Part shown: piece after piece, positions 36,798-46,223 of the stretch
Layout of the letters: every line of letters begins with the position of its first letter
How positions within the stretch are numbered: position 1 is the first letter of the stretch
Assembly: GCF_044904675.1 (NCBI RefSeq)
Contig: NZ_JADIKJ010000019.1
Coordinates: 1-64,000 of the forward strand
DNA: 64,000 nt
From: Dyella_B jejuensis
GTDB lineage: Bacteria; Pseudomonadota; Gammaproteobacteria; Xanthomonadales; Rhodanobacteraceae
Direction: 5' to 3'
The notes under the pieces: model-generated
Told to the model about the DNA's origin: nothing
Database searches by the model: none
Seen by the model: only the letters and a program-made list of their open reading frames with translations
Position numbers and translations under genes: made by a program

Positions 36798-39700
36798 TCA
36801 CTGGAGAACGGCGGATGCTTCATGTTGGACCTTCCCTGGTTGCTCGGACGCTTCATGCAAGACGTCGCCATGCCGCGCATAGACACGATGCCCCTGATCA
36901 TCCACATGCTGCAGGTAATAGACGCCTGCAAGCCGGTCATGATGATCGGCGGGCACATAGCCGAAGCGGCCGTAGGCATCCGAATACTCCTTCGACAGTT
37001 GCTCGAAGGCCAGCGGATCGTGCCGGCGCCGCTGCTTGAGCCGCACCCCGATATCGCGGTCGATCTGCGGCGTCCTGGCCACCCGCAACCGATAGAAGCT
37101 GGCACTGGCGCCCGAGCCGTAGGAATACAGGCCGATCACCTTGCCGACGATTTCCTCATATTGCTCCAGCAGCAGCGAATACAGGCACACGTACAGCGAT
37201 GCGGTGTAGACCGAGCCAAGCTGCCGGGTCAGCACGGTGCCAGGCTGCACCATCGCATCAAAAAGATTCTGCTTGTCGATCCGCGACGCGGCAGGTCGCT
37301 CGTTATGAACCAGCCGGTCGAAGGCACGCTTGATCAAATAGGTGCTCGTGCAGTGGAACACGAAATAGTCGTGCTCGCCGATCAGCGCCTGGCCCGTGCG
37401 CTCGGCCAGCTTTTTCTGGCAACCGTCCAGGCACGACAAATAGACATCGATACTGTGCCGACCATCCATCAGCGGGAACGGCTTGGGCCAGCCGACCGGC
37501 TTGTAGAAATCCCAGCGATGCAGCATGTGGCTCGCGCGCTCGGGCAGCATCACCAGCGACGCATCCGGCCCGACCAGCATCGCGACGGCTGCCGCGCCGG
37601 TCAGGAACCGTTGTTCTTCATCGAACTCGGCAATATCCACGCATACCACCAGGCCCAATCGCCCATCCCACGCCTCGCTCTGGCACCAGGCCACGGTGTT
37701 GAACAAAGCCGAGGTGCCGCCGTAGCAGGCGTTGTACGTATCCACGCCCTCGACGTCGTAACAGCCTCGTTGCTCGAACAACTGCATCAAGTACGTCTTG
37801 ATGCTCTTGCTGCGGTCGACCGGGCTTTCGGTGCCCACTTCCAACCGGCCGATGGACGACCAATCGATGCCATAGCGGTCCATCAGGCGCTGCACGGCCG
37901 TCATTGCCATGGAAACCGTGTCCTCCTCGCCGCCGCAGAAGGTGATGGCTTCCTGGCCAAGCCCAATCGTGTACTTCCCTTCGCAGTGCTGGTAATCCTC
38001 CATGTCGGCCTGCATGACCATATGGTTCGGGAAATAAAGCTCCATCGCGATGATCCCGACCGCTTGCGCACGCTGCCCGGCAGCTTGGGTTTGCGCAGGT
38101 TGCATCACGGCGGTTGGCGTCTGCGCCGGCGAAGGCGCTGCCAACGCTGGCCGCCGCACTTCGTTCTTCCAGTCGCCGGTAAAGGCCGATCCATGGATAT
38201 TGCAGCGAGCCATGCCCAGGCTTTCCCGCGCCAGGCGCGCATGATCGACGCCGGGCCGCATCAATGCCGTGGTGGCACGCACCCCCGCCGACGGATAAGC
38301 GCCGATGCGCCGCGCCATCGCCATGGCCGCCGCCTGCGCCGCCTCAAGCGTGGGATGCACTTCGTTGACCAAACCGATCGCCAGCGCTTCTTCGGCGGTC
38401 ATCGTATAGTCGTTCAGATATAGCTCGAACGCCCATTTTTTTCCGACCAGCCGTTCAAGCGACTCGGAAAGAAGCAGGCCAGGACAAACACCGCGGGAAA
38501 TGTTGCCGTAGTTGAACACCGCATCGGCCGTGCAGATCCGGTAGTCCGCGTTCAACATGGCCGCAAAGCCGCCGCCGATCACTTTGCCGTGGACCACGCA
38601 GATAACCGGGACTTCCAGCTCCCGGATACTGGTGAACGCGCGATAGATATCGTAAGTCACGCGCGAGGCCACCAGCACCGGCAACGCTTTCAATTGCGCG
38701 ATGAAGCGATACGGGTTCGCGCCAACGCAAAAGTGCGGACCGCATCCTTGAAGCACGACGGCGCGCAGCCCTGCAAGCTGCCTTGCCGCATCGATCGCAC
38801 GGCTCAAGTCTTCCGCAATCGGCCAATCGATGGCGTTGCTATGTTCGGCATCGTCGAGCTCGATCGTAACCACGCCACTGTCCGGATCGTGCAGCAGGCT
38901 CACCAGCTTGCGCGCATCGCGTACCCGGTTCGCGGCTTTGAGGCCCAGCCCGCCCATCATCACCAGCGCCGAATCAAGGTCTGACGCCGGCAACTGACTT
39001 TGGCAGGTTTCGAGCAGGCCCGGTTCGATCGTCGCGAAACGCGCAAGCAATCGCCCAAGTTCCTGCTCCACGGCCTCCTTGGTACCAACAAAATCGACCA
39101 GCCCAAGCGTGGCAGCGGTCTTCGCGTCGAAACTGTCGCCGGTCAGCATCAGCTTGCGGCAAGCGGCGCGGTCGAGACGCTGCTGCGCCGCGACGCTCAC
39201 CAGGCCCGGCAGGCCGCCGCGCCGGATCTCCGGGAAGCCGAAGCTCGCGTCCTCGTTGGCGAGTACGACGGAAGCCATGCTCGGAAACAGCATGCCGCCG
39301 CCGCGGCATTGACCCTCGACCACGCAGATCACCGGCATTTTCGCCGCCGACAATTGCCGCGTAAGCGCAGCGAAGTGCTCCAATGCCGTGCTCATGGCGG
39401 CATCATCGAAATGCACCTGGTCCAAATCCATGCCCAGGCAAAAGTGTTCGGCCGACGCACCGCGCACCACGATCACCTGATTCGTTTCGGCCAGGTCCTG
39501 GCGCAGCCGCGCCAGGCTTTGGATGCTGAAGCAACGTTCAAGCTGGATGGTACGTTCGCCGGCATTCGAAGATGCGTGGCGCCGCGAAACACACGGGAGC
39601 ATTGCAACGTTTGTAACCGCCGGATCGACCCCCGGCGCCTCCGGACGGGCGGCAGCCGATGACACCGTGGCGATCGGCGCGGCCGCGACCATGGGCGTGG

Positions 39701-42700
39701 ATACCGCAGCGTCGTCTTTCGCGCCGATCACCTGGATCACGGCCTCGGCCGTTGCGCCGGTCAGCAACATGCTCTGCGACATGTCGACGTTCCAGCGTTG
39801 CTTGACCCAATTGCGCAGCTCGATGGCCGCAAGGGAGTCCAGGCCAAGCGAAGCAAGCGACGCATCGTGCGGTATTTCGTGCTGTTTGAAACCCAGCAAT
39901 TCGGCGATCTTTTTCTTTACCGCCGGACCGGCGCTGGAATCGCTTGCTTGCCGACCCACATGATCGCCGGACTGTTCCAGTTCGGCACCCATGGCAAACG
40001 GTTGGTCCTGTTCTGGCACTTCGCCACCGGCTGTCAACGCAACGTGCCCGGCACCTTGCTCTGTCGGGGTCGCTTCGTGTCGTACCATCGATAGCATGAC
40101 CTTGCCGATATGATCGCCCGAAGCCATGGAGCGGAACGCATCAATCACCTGCTCGGCCGGAAAGATCGTCATCGGCAACGGCGCTGCCTGCCCTTGCGCC
40201 AGGCGCTCGGCGCATTCGCACATCAATGCGCGAACGCGCTCCGGGTGCGTTTTCGCCAGTCCATCAAGGTGCACGCTGTGGAAGGCAATATTGTTTTCCA
40301 GCGCCCGCAGACCGATAGCGGCGTCTTGCAGAATGTCGCGCTTTCCAATTTCCACATGCCTTCCCGCTGGCGCAAGGCAGCGCAGGCTTTCCCGCAAGCC
40401 GGCACCATGCAGGCTGTTCAGCACCACATCGACACCGCGCTCGTCGGTCAGGCGGGCAATGGCAGCCTTGAATGCTTCCGGGCGATGCGAGTCGATGGTC
40501 TGTTCCAATCCCCATCGTTCGCGCAAGTAACGGCGCTTCGCATCGCTACCCGCGGAGGCGATCACATCGGCCCCCAGCGAACGGGCGACCTGTACGGCCG
40601 CGATACCTACCCCGCCGGCCGCGGAATGGATAAGCACCGTTTCGCCGGCCGCGACCCGGGCGACGTGGTGAAGGGCGTACCACGCCGTGGCGTAGGCGCT
40701 GAGGAAACCGGCGCCTTCCGCGTCGCTCACGTTAGCGGGCAGCGGCAGCGTGTCGCTGGCCTGCAACACGACCGTGGTCCGCATCATGCTGCGCTGCTCA
40801 CTCCCTGCCTCCGCGGATGCCTGCGCCCCCGGGGTACACGCGATGACCCTGGTACCCACCTGCAACCGCGGATAGAGGCGCGGAACATCCGAGCCTAGCT
40901 CGATGATCGATCCGCTCGCCTCGATCCCGAGCACCGGCGCGTAGCCCGGCAACATGCCCAAGGAAAGCATGGCGTCCTTGAAATTCAAGGCGGCGTAGTG
41001 AACACGCATGCGAATCTGGTCGGACGCAAGCTTGGTGCCCGCAGGACTGCTGCGCCAGCGCAAGCTCGAAATCTGTCCGGGTTGTGCGATCTCCAGCTGG
41101 ATCTCGCGCGCCATCTCCGCCACGTCCAGGTCATCGCGCGGTGTCGCGCCAGCGGCGCGCGGCGCACGTTCCGCTGCCGACCGGTCGCTTGATGGCATGT
41201 TCATTGCGGTAATCGCGTCCGTGACGGTCCTGGCCGTCGCCCCGAGCAGCAGGGTCGATTGCGGAATATCCACGCCATAGGTTTGCAATGCCCAATTGCG
41301 CAATTCGATCGCCGCCAGCGAGTCGAGGCCCAACTCGCTGAGCCGAACGTCCAGTTCAATCTCGTCGGGCTGCACGCCCAGCAGCGCGGCGAGCTTGGCC
41401 TGCACGACCGGAGCAACCGGCTTGTCATCCCTGGCAACAGTTTCACCTTGTCCGGAAACCGGCATGACTTGCTCCTGGCCAGGCCACTCCCGTTCGCTGC
41501 TCGCCGTGTTGTCAGTTTCCGGCACCCAGTAGCGGGTGGCGAGGAACGGATAGGTCGGCAGGGCCAGACGTTGCGGCTTGGGATCGCCGTACAGGGATGC
41601 CCAGTCCACCGACATGCCCCGCACCCATGATCTGGCAAGCTGGTGAAGCTCGCCGTGGTTAGCTCCTCCACCCATGGCTTGCCGCAGCAGCTCGTCAGCC
41701 GTAAAGAGCGCCGGCGAAGCCTGGTTGCCGTCAGCTTCGCCCCCATAGACATCCTCGCCCGGGGCTTCCTTGGCGCGCACCTGTGCGAGCTTGTGCTGCA
41801 ACGCCTCTACCGTAGGCACGATCAACGCCAGGCGCGCGCTCATCGCTTCCCGTCCCACCTGCAAGGTGTAGGCGAGGTCCGCAAGGTTGACGTTGCGTCC
41901 GTCATGGGCGGCCTGTTCGAGGTAACGCTGAAGTTGTGCGACCCGCAGCAGTAACCGATCGTTATTGCGCGCCGACAGCACGATCGCTACCGCGCCGTTG
42001 ACCGGCGTGGGCTGCCGAGAGGATGGCTGGTAAGCCTCAACGACCACGTGCGCGTTGGTACCGCTGAAACCGAAGGAACTGACGCCGGCCCGCCGGCTTC
42101 CCGCCGGCCACGCTTGCGCATGGTCCACCACGCGCGCCGGCAGGCGGTCCCAGGGAATGTGGGCATTGGGCGTAGTGAAATGCAACTGCGCCGGCAGCAT
42201 GTCGTGCTGCATGCACAGCACGAGCTTGATCAGGCCGGCAAGGCCGGCGGCAGCTTCCAGATGACCCAGGTGGCTTTTTGCCGAACCGATCAACAACGGC
42301 CGGTCATGCGGACGTTCGCGTCCCAGCACCTGCAAGGCGGCCAGCACTTCGATCGGATCGCCCAGCGAGGTGCCGGTGCCATGCGCTTCCAGATAAGCAA
42401 TCGATGCCGGGGATACGTGGGCCTTTGCCAGCGCTTCTTCGATCAACGCCTGTTGCGCGCGCTGGCTCGGAGCGGTCAGGCTGACACTGCCGCCATCCTG
42501 GTTGATCGCACTGCCGCGGATCACGGCCAGGATGCGGTCACCGTCGGCCTGCGCATCCGCCAGCCGCTTGAGTACCACCACTGCGCAGCCCTCGCTGCGC
42601 ACATAGCCGTCAGCGGTGTCATCAAAGGTTTTGCAGCGGCCGTTCGGCGAGAGCATGCCCGCGCGCTCGAACGCTTCGAACCGTTTGTCGTCCAGGAGCA

Positions 42701-45700
42701 GATTCACGCCAGCGGCCAAGGCCAGCGCGCATTCGCCGCGTTGCAAGCTGCTGCAAGCTTCGTGCACCGCCACCAAGGACGAACTGCAAGCCGTGTCGAG
42801 GCTGAGGGCCGGACCCTGCCAGTCGTAAAAATAGGACAGGCGCCCTGCCGCCACGGCGCACGCACTGCCTGTGGCGAAATGAGCTTCGACCGGCGCATTC
42901 CCGCGCTGCGCCAGCAAATCGGCATATTCGCAGCCCATCTGGCCGACGAAGACGCCGCAGCGTGCACCGCGCAAGCGCGATGGCGCCATCGCAGCGGACT
43001 CGAGTGCCTCCCAGCTCGCCTCCAGCAGCAGGCGTTGCTGCGGATCGAGCCATTCGGCTTCGTGCGGAGAAATGCGGAAGAAGCCGGCATCGAAACGGTC
43101 GACCGCATGCAGGAAGCCAGCTTCCCAGCGGAACGGCTTGGCGCCGGATCGACGTAACGCCGCGCGCTCGGGCGGCAGCGAACCGATCAGGTCGCGTCCT
43201 TCGATCAATGCTTGCCAGAACTGCTCCGGATCAGCGATGCCGCCTGGCAAACGGCAAGCCATGCCGACAATGGCGATCGCGTCATCCGCATCCGCGGCTT
43301 GCGCGGCAACCGGTGCCGCGACCGGCACCACCGAAGTGACGTCCATTGCCGGCGCGGCGGCTGCGCCAGCGTGAAGCTGCTCGCCCAGATAGGCGATCAC
43401 CGCCTCGGGAGTGCCGTAACTGAAGAAGAAGGTCGCATCCAGACGCCGGCCGGTCGCATCCCCCAGCAATCGGCGCAACTCCAGCAATTCCAGCGAACCC
43501 AAGCCCATTTCCATCAGCGGGATGCGCGGGCCATAGGCGCTCGTTCGCTCCGGCCCCAGCACTTGCGAGACGATGTGGCGCACCGTCCGTTCCACCTCGC
43601 CAATGGTGCGCAGCTGCGCCGACGGCGCATCGCCGGCAACCGCGAATGCCGCGCGATGCTCCTGACTTTCGCGCAGCGGATATTCGATCACGATGCCCGC
43701 ACCGTCGTTGTCGACGTCGGCCGGCCGGAACTGCGGCAGTACATCGCCAATCGCCGCGCCGTGCGAGGCATGGAAATGCAGCATCGGATCGGTCCATTGG
43801 CCGAGCTCCCGTTGCGTGCGGATGTATTGCTCGATACTCGCCTCACCGCGATATTGGAAGTAATTCGCGCAGCGGGTCACTCCAACCACCCTGTCGATGT
43901 CATCGAGCGCCGCCGCATAGAGCAACATCAGCTGCAGCAGTGCATCGCTGTAGCCGCGCCCATGCATCGAAGGCGTGACATACAGGCCCAGTAACTGAAG
44001 TGCGCGTCCATCAGCTCGATGCAGCTTGGCCAGCTCGCGATGCCGGCTCGAATGCAGGACATCGATGCAGGCAATCCGCTGCGCATACAGCGCCGCCACG
44101 ATATGCCCATCGACCTCCAGCACCATCTGCATTTGCGGCAGTTCCTTCACGCGGCGCGCCAGTTCGTCGGCCGGGGTGTGCAGGGCCTCGGGCTGCGAGC
44201 GCTGGTCGAGCTCGACCAGTTGCGGCAGATCGCCGGGCAGCGGATGACGCACGGTATACGGCTGAGGCAGCAGGCGGTGCAGCGAAATGCGCGAAAAGCT
44301 CGCCGTTTTTGGAAGCAGGCGCGATACGCCCGGCTCGGGAAACAGGCCGGCCTCCGCCGCCGCCATCAGGAACACGGAGGCTTCGACCAGCTGCTGCCCC
44401 GAAAAGGCGTGGAATGCGTCGTAATAGGCGCTTTCGGTTTGATCGGGTCCGCGCCGCACCGTGGCCGGATGCAGGTTGTGCACTTCCAGCACGACCAGTC
44501 CGTAAGGCGACATCTGCTCGCGCCAGCGGCGTAAATGCTCAACCAAACTTTGCACCGCCTGCGCAGGCTCGATCGCGCCGCCGTCGCGTGCCACGTACAC
44601 GCCCGCGTAATTGAAATCCTGGCGTGCCTGCGCGGAACGCAGATCCGTCACGGCCTTGAACGGACGGTCGTGATCCAGGAACGAGCGCACGTGCAATATT
44701 TTATCCAGCTCCGTGATGCCCTGGGCGGCCAGGTCGAGCAGCAACTGGCGCGGCTCGGCGATATCGGCATGCACCAGGCAATGCGGCAGCTCGGCCAGCG
44801 TGCGGTGGGTGGCCTGCAGCGACAGGTCGTTATAATCCGCACCGATCAGCGTTAGTGGATAGGCGTCCAGCGCCTGGCCGCGCGCGGTGCGCGTGCGTAC
44901 CACTTCGTAGATACGCCGCAGCAGCGTGCCATCGCCACACCCCATGTCCGCCACGTAGCGCGGCTGCGCATCGAGCGGCGTGTCGTTGAACAGGCGCACG
45001 ATCAATGCATCCAACTCCGCGAAATGGCTTTGGTGCTGCACGCCGCTGGCAATGACATTGAGCGTGCGATCGACATGAGCCTCATGGCCTCCAGCATCGG
45101 TCGCGAAGACGGCCCTGGCATCGCCGAACAGCAAAGCATCCATCTGCCTGAACATGGGCGCATAGGAAATTACCGTGCCCAAGGCGCCGGCGCTGGACAA
45201 CAGGCTTAGGCCAGCCTGCGTCAAACGAAAGGCCGTATCGCCTTGCGCGCCCCAGCCGCGATGCACGAACAAACGACGCACTGCCTCCCATACGCGCCCA
45301 TCCCAGCCGGACGGCGCGGGATGTTCCAAGGCATGGAGGCCAGGCTCGTATAAACCGAGCAACAGCGGAGCCAGCAATGCGCCATCCCACATGGACGCCA
45401 GCGCGGGATCGGCGCGGCCCCAGTCATCCAGGCACTGCGACAATCCGCTCAGCCATGTTGCTGTTTCGCTCCCATCGCGCGGCACCGACAGCGCCACCGC
45501 TATCGGTGGCGGCGCCGCCAGCTCGGTCCGTGCGTTCGCGGCGTATACATCCCGCTCGACGGCATCGATCCAACCCAATTCATCGAGCAAGCGCAGTGCA
45601 GCGCGAAGGTTGCCCTCGTTGGCGCCATAAGCGCTCACCATCGCCGCAACCGGCATGGGTTGCCGGACGAGCGCCGCCAACAAGGCGCGCCGTGATAAGG

Positions 45701-45758
45701 CGTCGATTACCGTCGCGGCCACCCAGCCATTGGCCAGCCCATTGATGATATCAAGCAT
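36798..45758 (-). CDS. Single-chain PKS: GNAT loading, KS, ER and fused HMG-CoA synthase beta-branching cassette
   Basis: 2,986 residues from the ATG at 45758 (AAGGAG 8 bases upstream). Domains: methyltransferase-like region 1-500 with VADMGCGDGTLL at 269-280; GNAT 501-700 with VGVTRC (Thr628) and HFHASHGA; ACP1 716-796 (Ser755); KS 824-1243 with Cys991, His1126, His1166; trans-AT-type docking region 1244-1412 ending PTYPFLATRYW; ACP2 1448-1518 (Ser1480); ER 1555-1891 with HSAAGGVGIAAVQ; ACP3 1943-2013 (Ser1975); ECH-like 2068-2265; second ECH-like 2294-2495; HMG synthase-like 2563-2897 with Glu2644, Cys2678, His2802. No AT, KR, DH or TE is present, so malonyl must be loaded by an AT in trans. 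Beta-branching enzymes replace an acyl beta-ketone with a methyl group; they are normally separate proteins. Operon with the hydrolase downstream and a small gene upstream. Product inferred: a short beta-methyl acyl chain. Confidence 0.9.
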   Translation of the reverse strand: MLDIINGLANGWVAATVIDALSRRALLAALVRQPMPVAAMVSAYGANEGNLRAALRLLDELGWIDAVERDVYAANARTELAAPPPIAVALSVPRDGSETATWLSGLSQCLDDWGRADPALASMWDGALLAPLLLGLYEPGLHALEHPAPSGWDGRVWEAVRRLFVHRGWGAQGDTAFRLTQAGLSLLSSAGALGTVISYAPMFRQMDALLFGDARAVFATDAGGHEAHVDRTLNVIASGVQHQSHFAELDALIVRLFNDTPLDAQPRYVADMGCGDGTLLRRIYEVVRTRTARGQALDAYPLTLIGADYNDLSLQATHRTLAELPHCLVHADIAEPRQLLLDLAAQGITELDKILHVRSFLDHDRPFKAVTDLRSAQARQDFNYAGVYVARDGGAIEPAQAVQSLVEHLRRWREQMSPYGLVVLEVHNLHPATVRRGPDQTESAYYDAFHAFSGQQLVEASVFLMAAAEAGLFPEPGVSRLLPKTASFSRISLHRLLPQPYTVRHPLPGDLPQLVELDQRSQPEALHTPADELARRVKELPQMQMVLEVDGHIVAALYAQRIACIDVLHSSRHRELAKLHRADGRALQLLGLYVTPSMHGRGYSDALLQLMLLYAAALDDIDRVVGVTRCANYFQYRGEASIEQYIRTQRELGQWTDPMLHFHASHGAAIGDVLPQFRPADVDNDGAGIVIEYPLRESQEHRAAFAVAGDAPSAQLRTIGEVERTVRHIVSQVLGPERTSAYGPRIPLMEMGLGSLELLELRRLLGDATGRRLDATFFFSYGTPEAVIAYLGEQLHAGAAAAPAMDVTSVVPVAAPVAAQAADADDAIAIVGMACRLPGGIADPEQFWQALIEGRDLIGSLPPERAALRRSGAKPFRWEAGFLHAVDRFDAGFFRISPHEAEWLDPQQRLLLEASWEALESAAMAPSRLRGARCGVFVGQMGCEYADLLAQRGNAPVEAHFATGSACAVAAGRLSYFYDWQGPALSLDTACSSSLVAVHEACSSLQRGECALALAAGVNLLLDDKRFEAFERAGMLSPNGRCKTFDDTADGYVRSEGCAVVVLKRLADAQADGDRILAVIRGSAINQDGGSVSLTAPSQRAQQALIEEALAKAHVSPASIAYLEAHGTGTSLGDPIEVLAALQVLGRERPHDRPLLIGSAKSHLGHLEAAAGLAGLIKLVLCMQHDMLPAQLHFTTPNAHIPWDRLPARVVDHAQAWPAGSRRAGVSSFGFSGTNAHVVVEAYQPSSRQPTPVNGAVAIVLSARNNDRLLLRVAQLQRYLEQAAHDGRNVNLADLAYTLQVGREAMSARLALIVPTVEALQHKLAQVRAKEAPGEDVYGGEADGNQASPALFTADELLRQAMGGGANHGELHQLARSWVRGMSVDWASLYGDPKPQRLALPTYPFLATRYWVPETDNTASSEREWPGQEQVMPVSGQGETVARDDKPVAPVVQAKLAALLGVQPDEIELDVRLSELGLDSLAAIELRNWALQTYGVDIPQSTLLLGATARTVTDAITAMNMPSSDRSAAERAPRAAGATPRDDLDVAEMAREIQLEIAQPGQISSLRWRSSPAGTKLASDQIRMRVHYAALNFKDAMLSLGMLPGYAPVLGIEASGSIIELGSDVPRLYPRLQVGTRVIACTPGAQASAEAGSEQRSMMRTTVVLQASDTLPLPANVSDAEGAGFLSAYATAWYALHHVARVAAGETVLIHSAAGGVGIAAVQVARSLGADVIASAGSDAKRRYLRERWGLEQTIDSHRPEAFKAAIARLTDERGVDVVLNSLHGAGLRESLRCLAPAGRHVEIGKRDILQDAAIGLRALENNIAFHSVHLDGLAKTHPERVRALMCECAERLAQGQAAPLPMTIFPAEQVIDAFRSMASGDHIGKVMLSMVRHEATPTEQGAGHVALTAGGEVPEQDQPFAMGAELEQSGDHVGRQASDSSAGPAVKKKIAELLGFKQHEIPHDASLASLGLDSLAAIELRNWVKQRWNVDMSQSMLLTGATAEAVIQVIGAKDDAAVSTPMVAAAPIATVSSAAARPEAPGVDPAVTNVAMLPCVSRRHASSNAGERTIQLERCFSIQSLARLRQDLAETNQVIVVRGASAEHFCLGMDLDQVHFDDAAMSTALEHFAALTRQLSAAKMPVICVVEGQCRGGGMLFPSMASVVLANEDASFGFPEIRRGGLPGLVSVAAQQRLDRAACRKLMLTGDSFDAKTAATLGLVDFVGTKEAVEQELGRLLARFATIEPGLLETCQSQLPASDLDSALVMMGGLGLKAANRVRDARKLVSLLHDPDSGVVTIELDDAEHSNAIDWPIAEDLSRAIDAARQLAGLRAVVLQGCGPHFCVGANPYRFIAQLKALPVLVASRVTYDIYRAFTSIRELEVPVICVVHGKVIGGGFAAMLNADYRICTADAVFNYGNISRGVCPGLLLSESLERLVGKKWAFELYLNDYTMTAEEALAIGLVNEVHPTLEAAQAAAMAMARRIGAYPSAGVRATTALMRPGVDHARLARESLGMARCNIHGSAFTGDWKNEVRRPALAAPSPAQTPTAVMQPAQTQAAGQRAQAVGIIAMELYFPNHMVMQADMEDYQHCEGKYTIGLGQEAITFCGGEEDTVSMAMTAVQRLMDRYGIDWSSIGRLEVGTESPVDRSKSIKTYLMQLFEQRGCYDVEGVDTYNACYGGTSALFNTVAWCQSEAWDGRLGLVVCVDIAEFDEEQRFLTGAAAVAMLVGPDASLVMLPERASHMLHRWDFYKPVGWPKPFPLMDGRHSIDVYLSCLDGCQKKLAERTGQALIGEHDYFVFHCTSTYLIKRAFDRLVHNERPAASRIDKQNLFDAMVQPGTVLTRQLGSVYTASLYVCLYSLLLEQYEEIVGKVIGLYSYGSGASASFYRLRVARTPQIDRDIGVRLKQRRRHDPLAFEQLSKEYSDAYGRFGYVPADHHDRLAGVYYLQHVDDQGHRVYARHGDVLHEASEQPGKVQHEASAVLQ

Positions 45759-45890
45759 GGAACACGCTCCTTGCAAGGCATCGTGCTATGGCAGATGTGT
45801 TCTGTTCGCGGCGCGCACACCGATATGGCTAACCTTTACGCCAGCGACCGGCCACGCTGCATCCTGCGTTGCCCTGGCAACGCAGTACGC

Positions 45891-46223
45891 TCATGCCCAG
45901 CGATCGCATACATGGCCGCCCTGGATAATGGTTTCACCCAGGGCATGGAAATACTCGCGCCAGAAGGCCACCGCCTGTTCGGCTTCCGTTGCGCCGTCCA
46001 CGCATTCGATCTCGAAGATATCGACGGCACTGTGGTGCGCTTTCTTCCACCATTCGTGCACTACGCGGTCGGACGCATGCTGCAGGCGCTGCAGCAGGTC
46101 TTTTTCATGGCCATCGAGCTCATCGGCGACATAATCGACGAAGAGGCAATAATCCTGGGCGTCGCACACACCAAAAACGTGATAGCCCGGATTTGCGTCA
46201 ACGCGCGGGATTCCGTGGTTCAT
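45891..46223 (-). CDS. Small protein at the head of the PKS operon, possible GIY-YIG-like fold
   Basis: 110 residues from the ATG at 46223; GAGGA lies 9 bases upstream, and an ATG 9 bases earlier is an alternative. The chain reads YHVFGVCDAQDYCLFVDYVADEL, then a helical part (VVHEWWKKAHHSA), then IFEIECVDGATEAEQAVAFWREYFHALGETIIQG. The layout of two strands, a helix with Trp and a strand followed by EAEQxxAFWxxYFxALG is like the GIY-YIG-type domains of Lysobacterales. The catalytic GIY, YIG and Arg are not preserved, so nuclease activity is unlikely. The gene ends 132 bases before the PKS start. Role unknown. Confidence 0.6.
   Translation of the reverse strand: MNHGIPRVDANPGYHVFGVCDAQDYCLFVDYVADELDGHEKDLLQRLQHASDRVVHEWWKKAHHSAVDIFEIECVDGATEAEQAVAFWREYFHALGETIIQGGHVCDRWA

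Noticed and set aside
36570..38423. 617-residue plus-strand frame across the PKS 3' end
   Set aside because: Antisense to the HCS and ECH2 domains of the PKS; no motif, and composition is that of a shadow frame.
36798..45758. Interpretation as a fatty-acid or PUFA synthase
   Set aside because: The HMG synthase-like domain with intact catalytic residues and the GNAT loading region do not occur in PUFA synthases, and KR and DH are absent.
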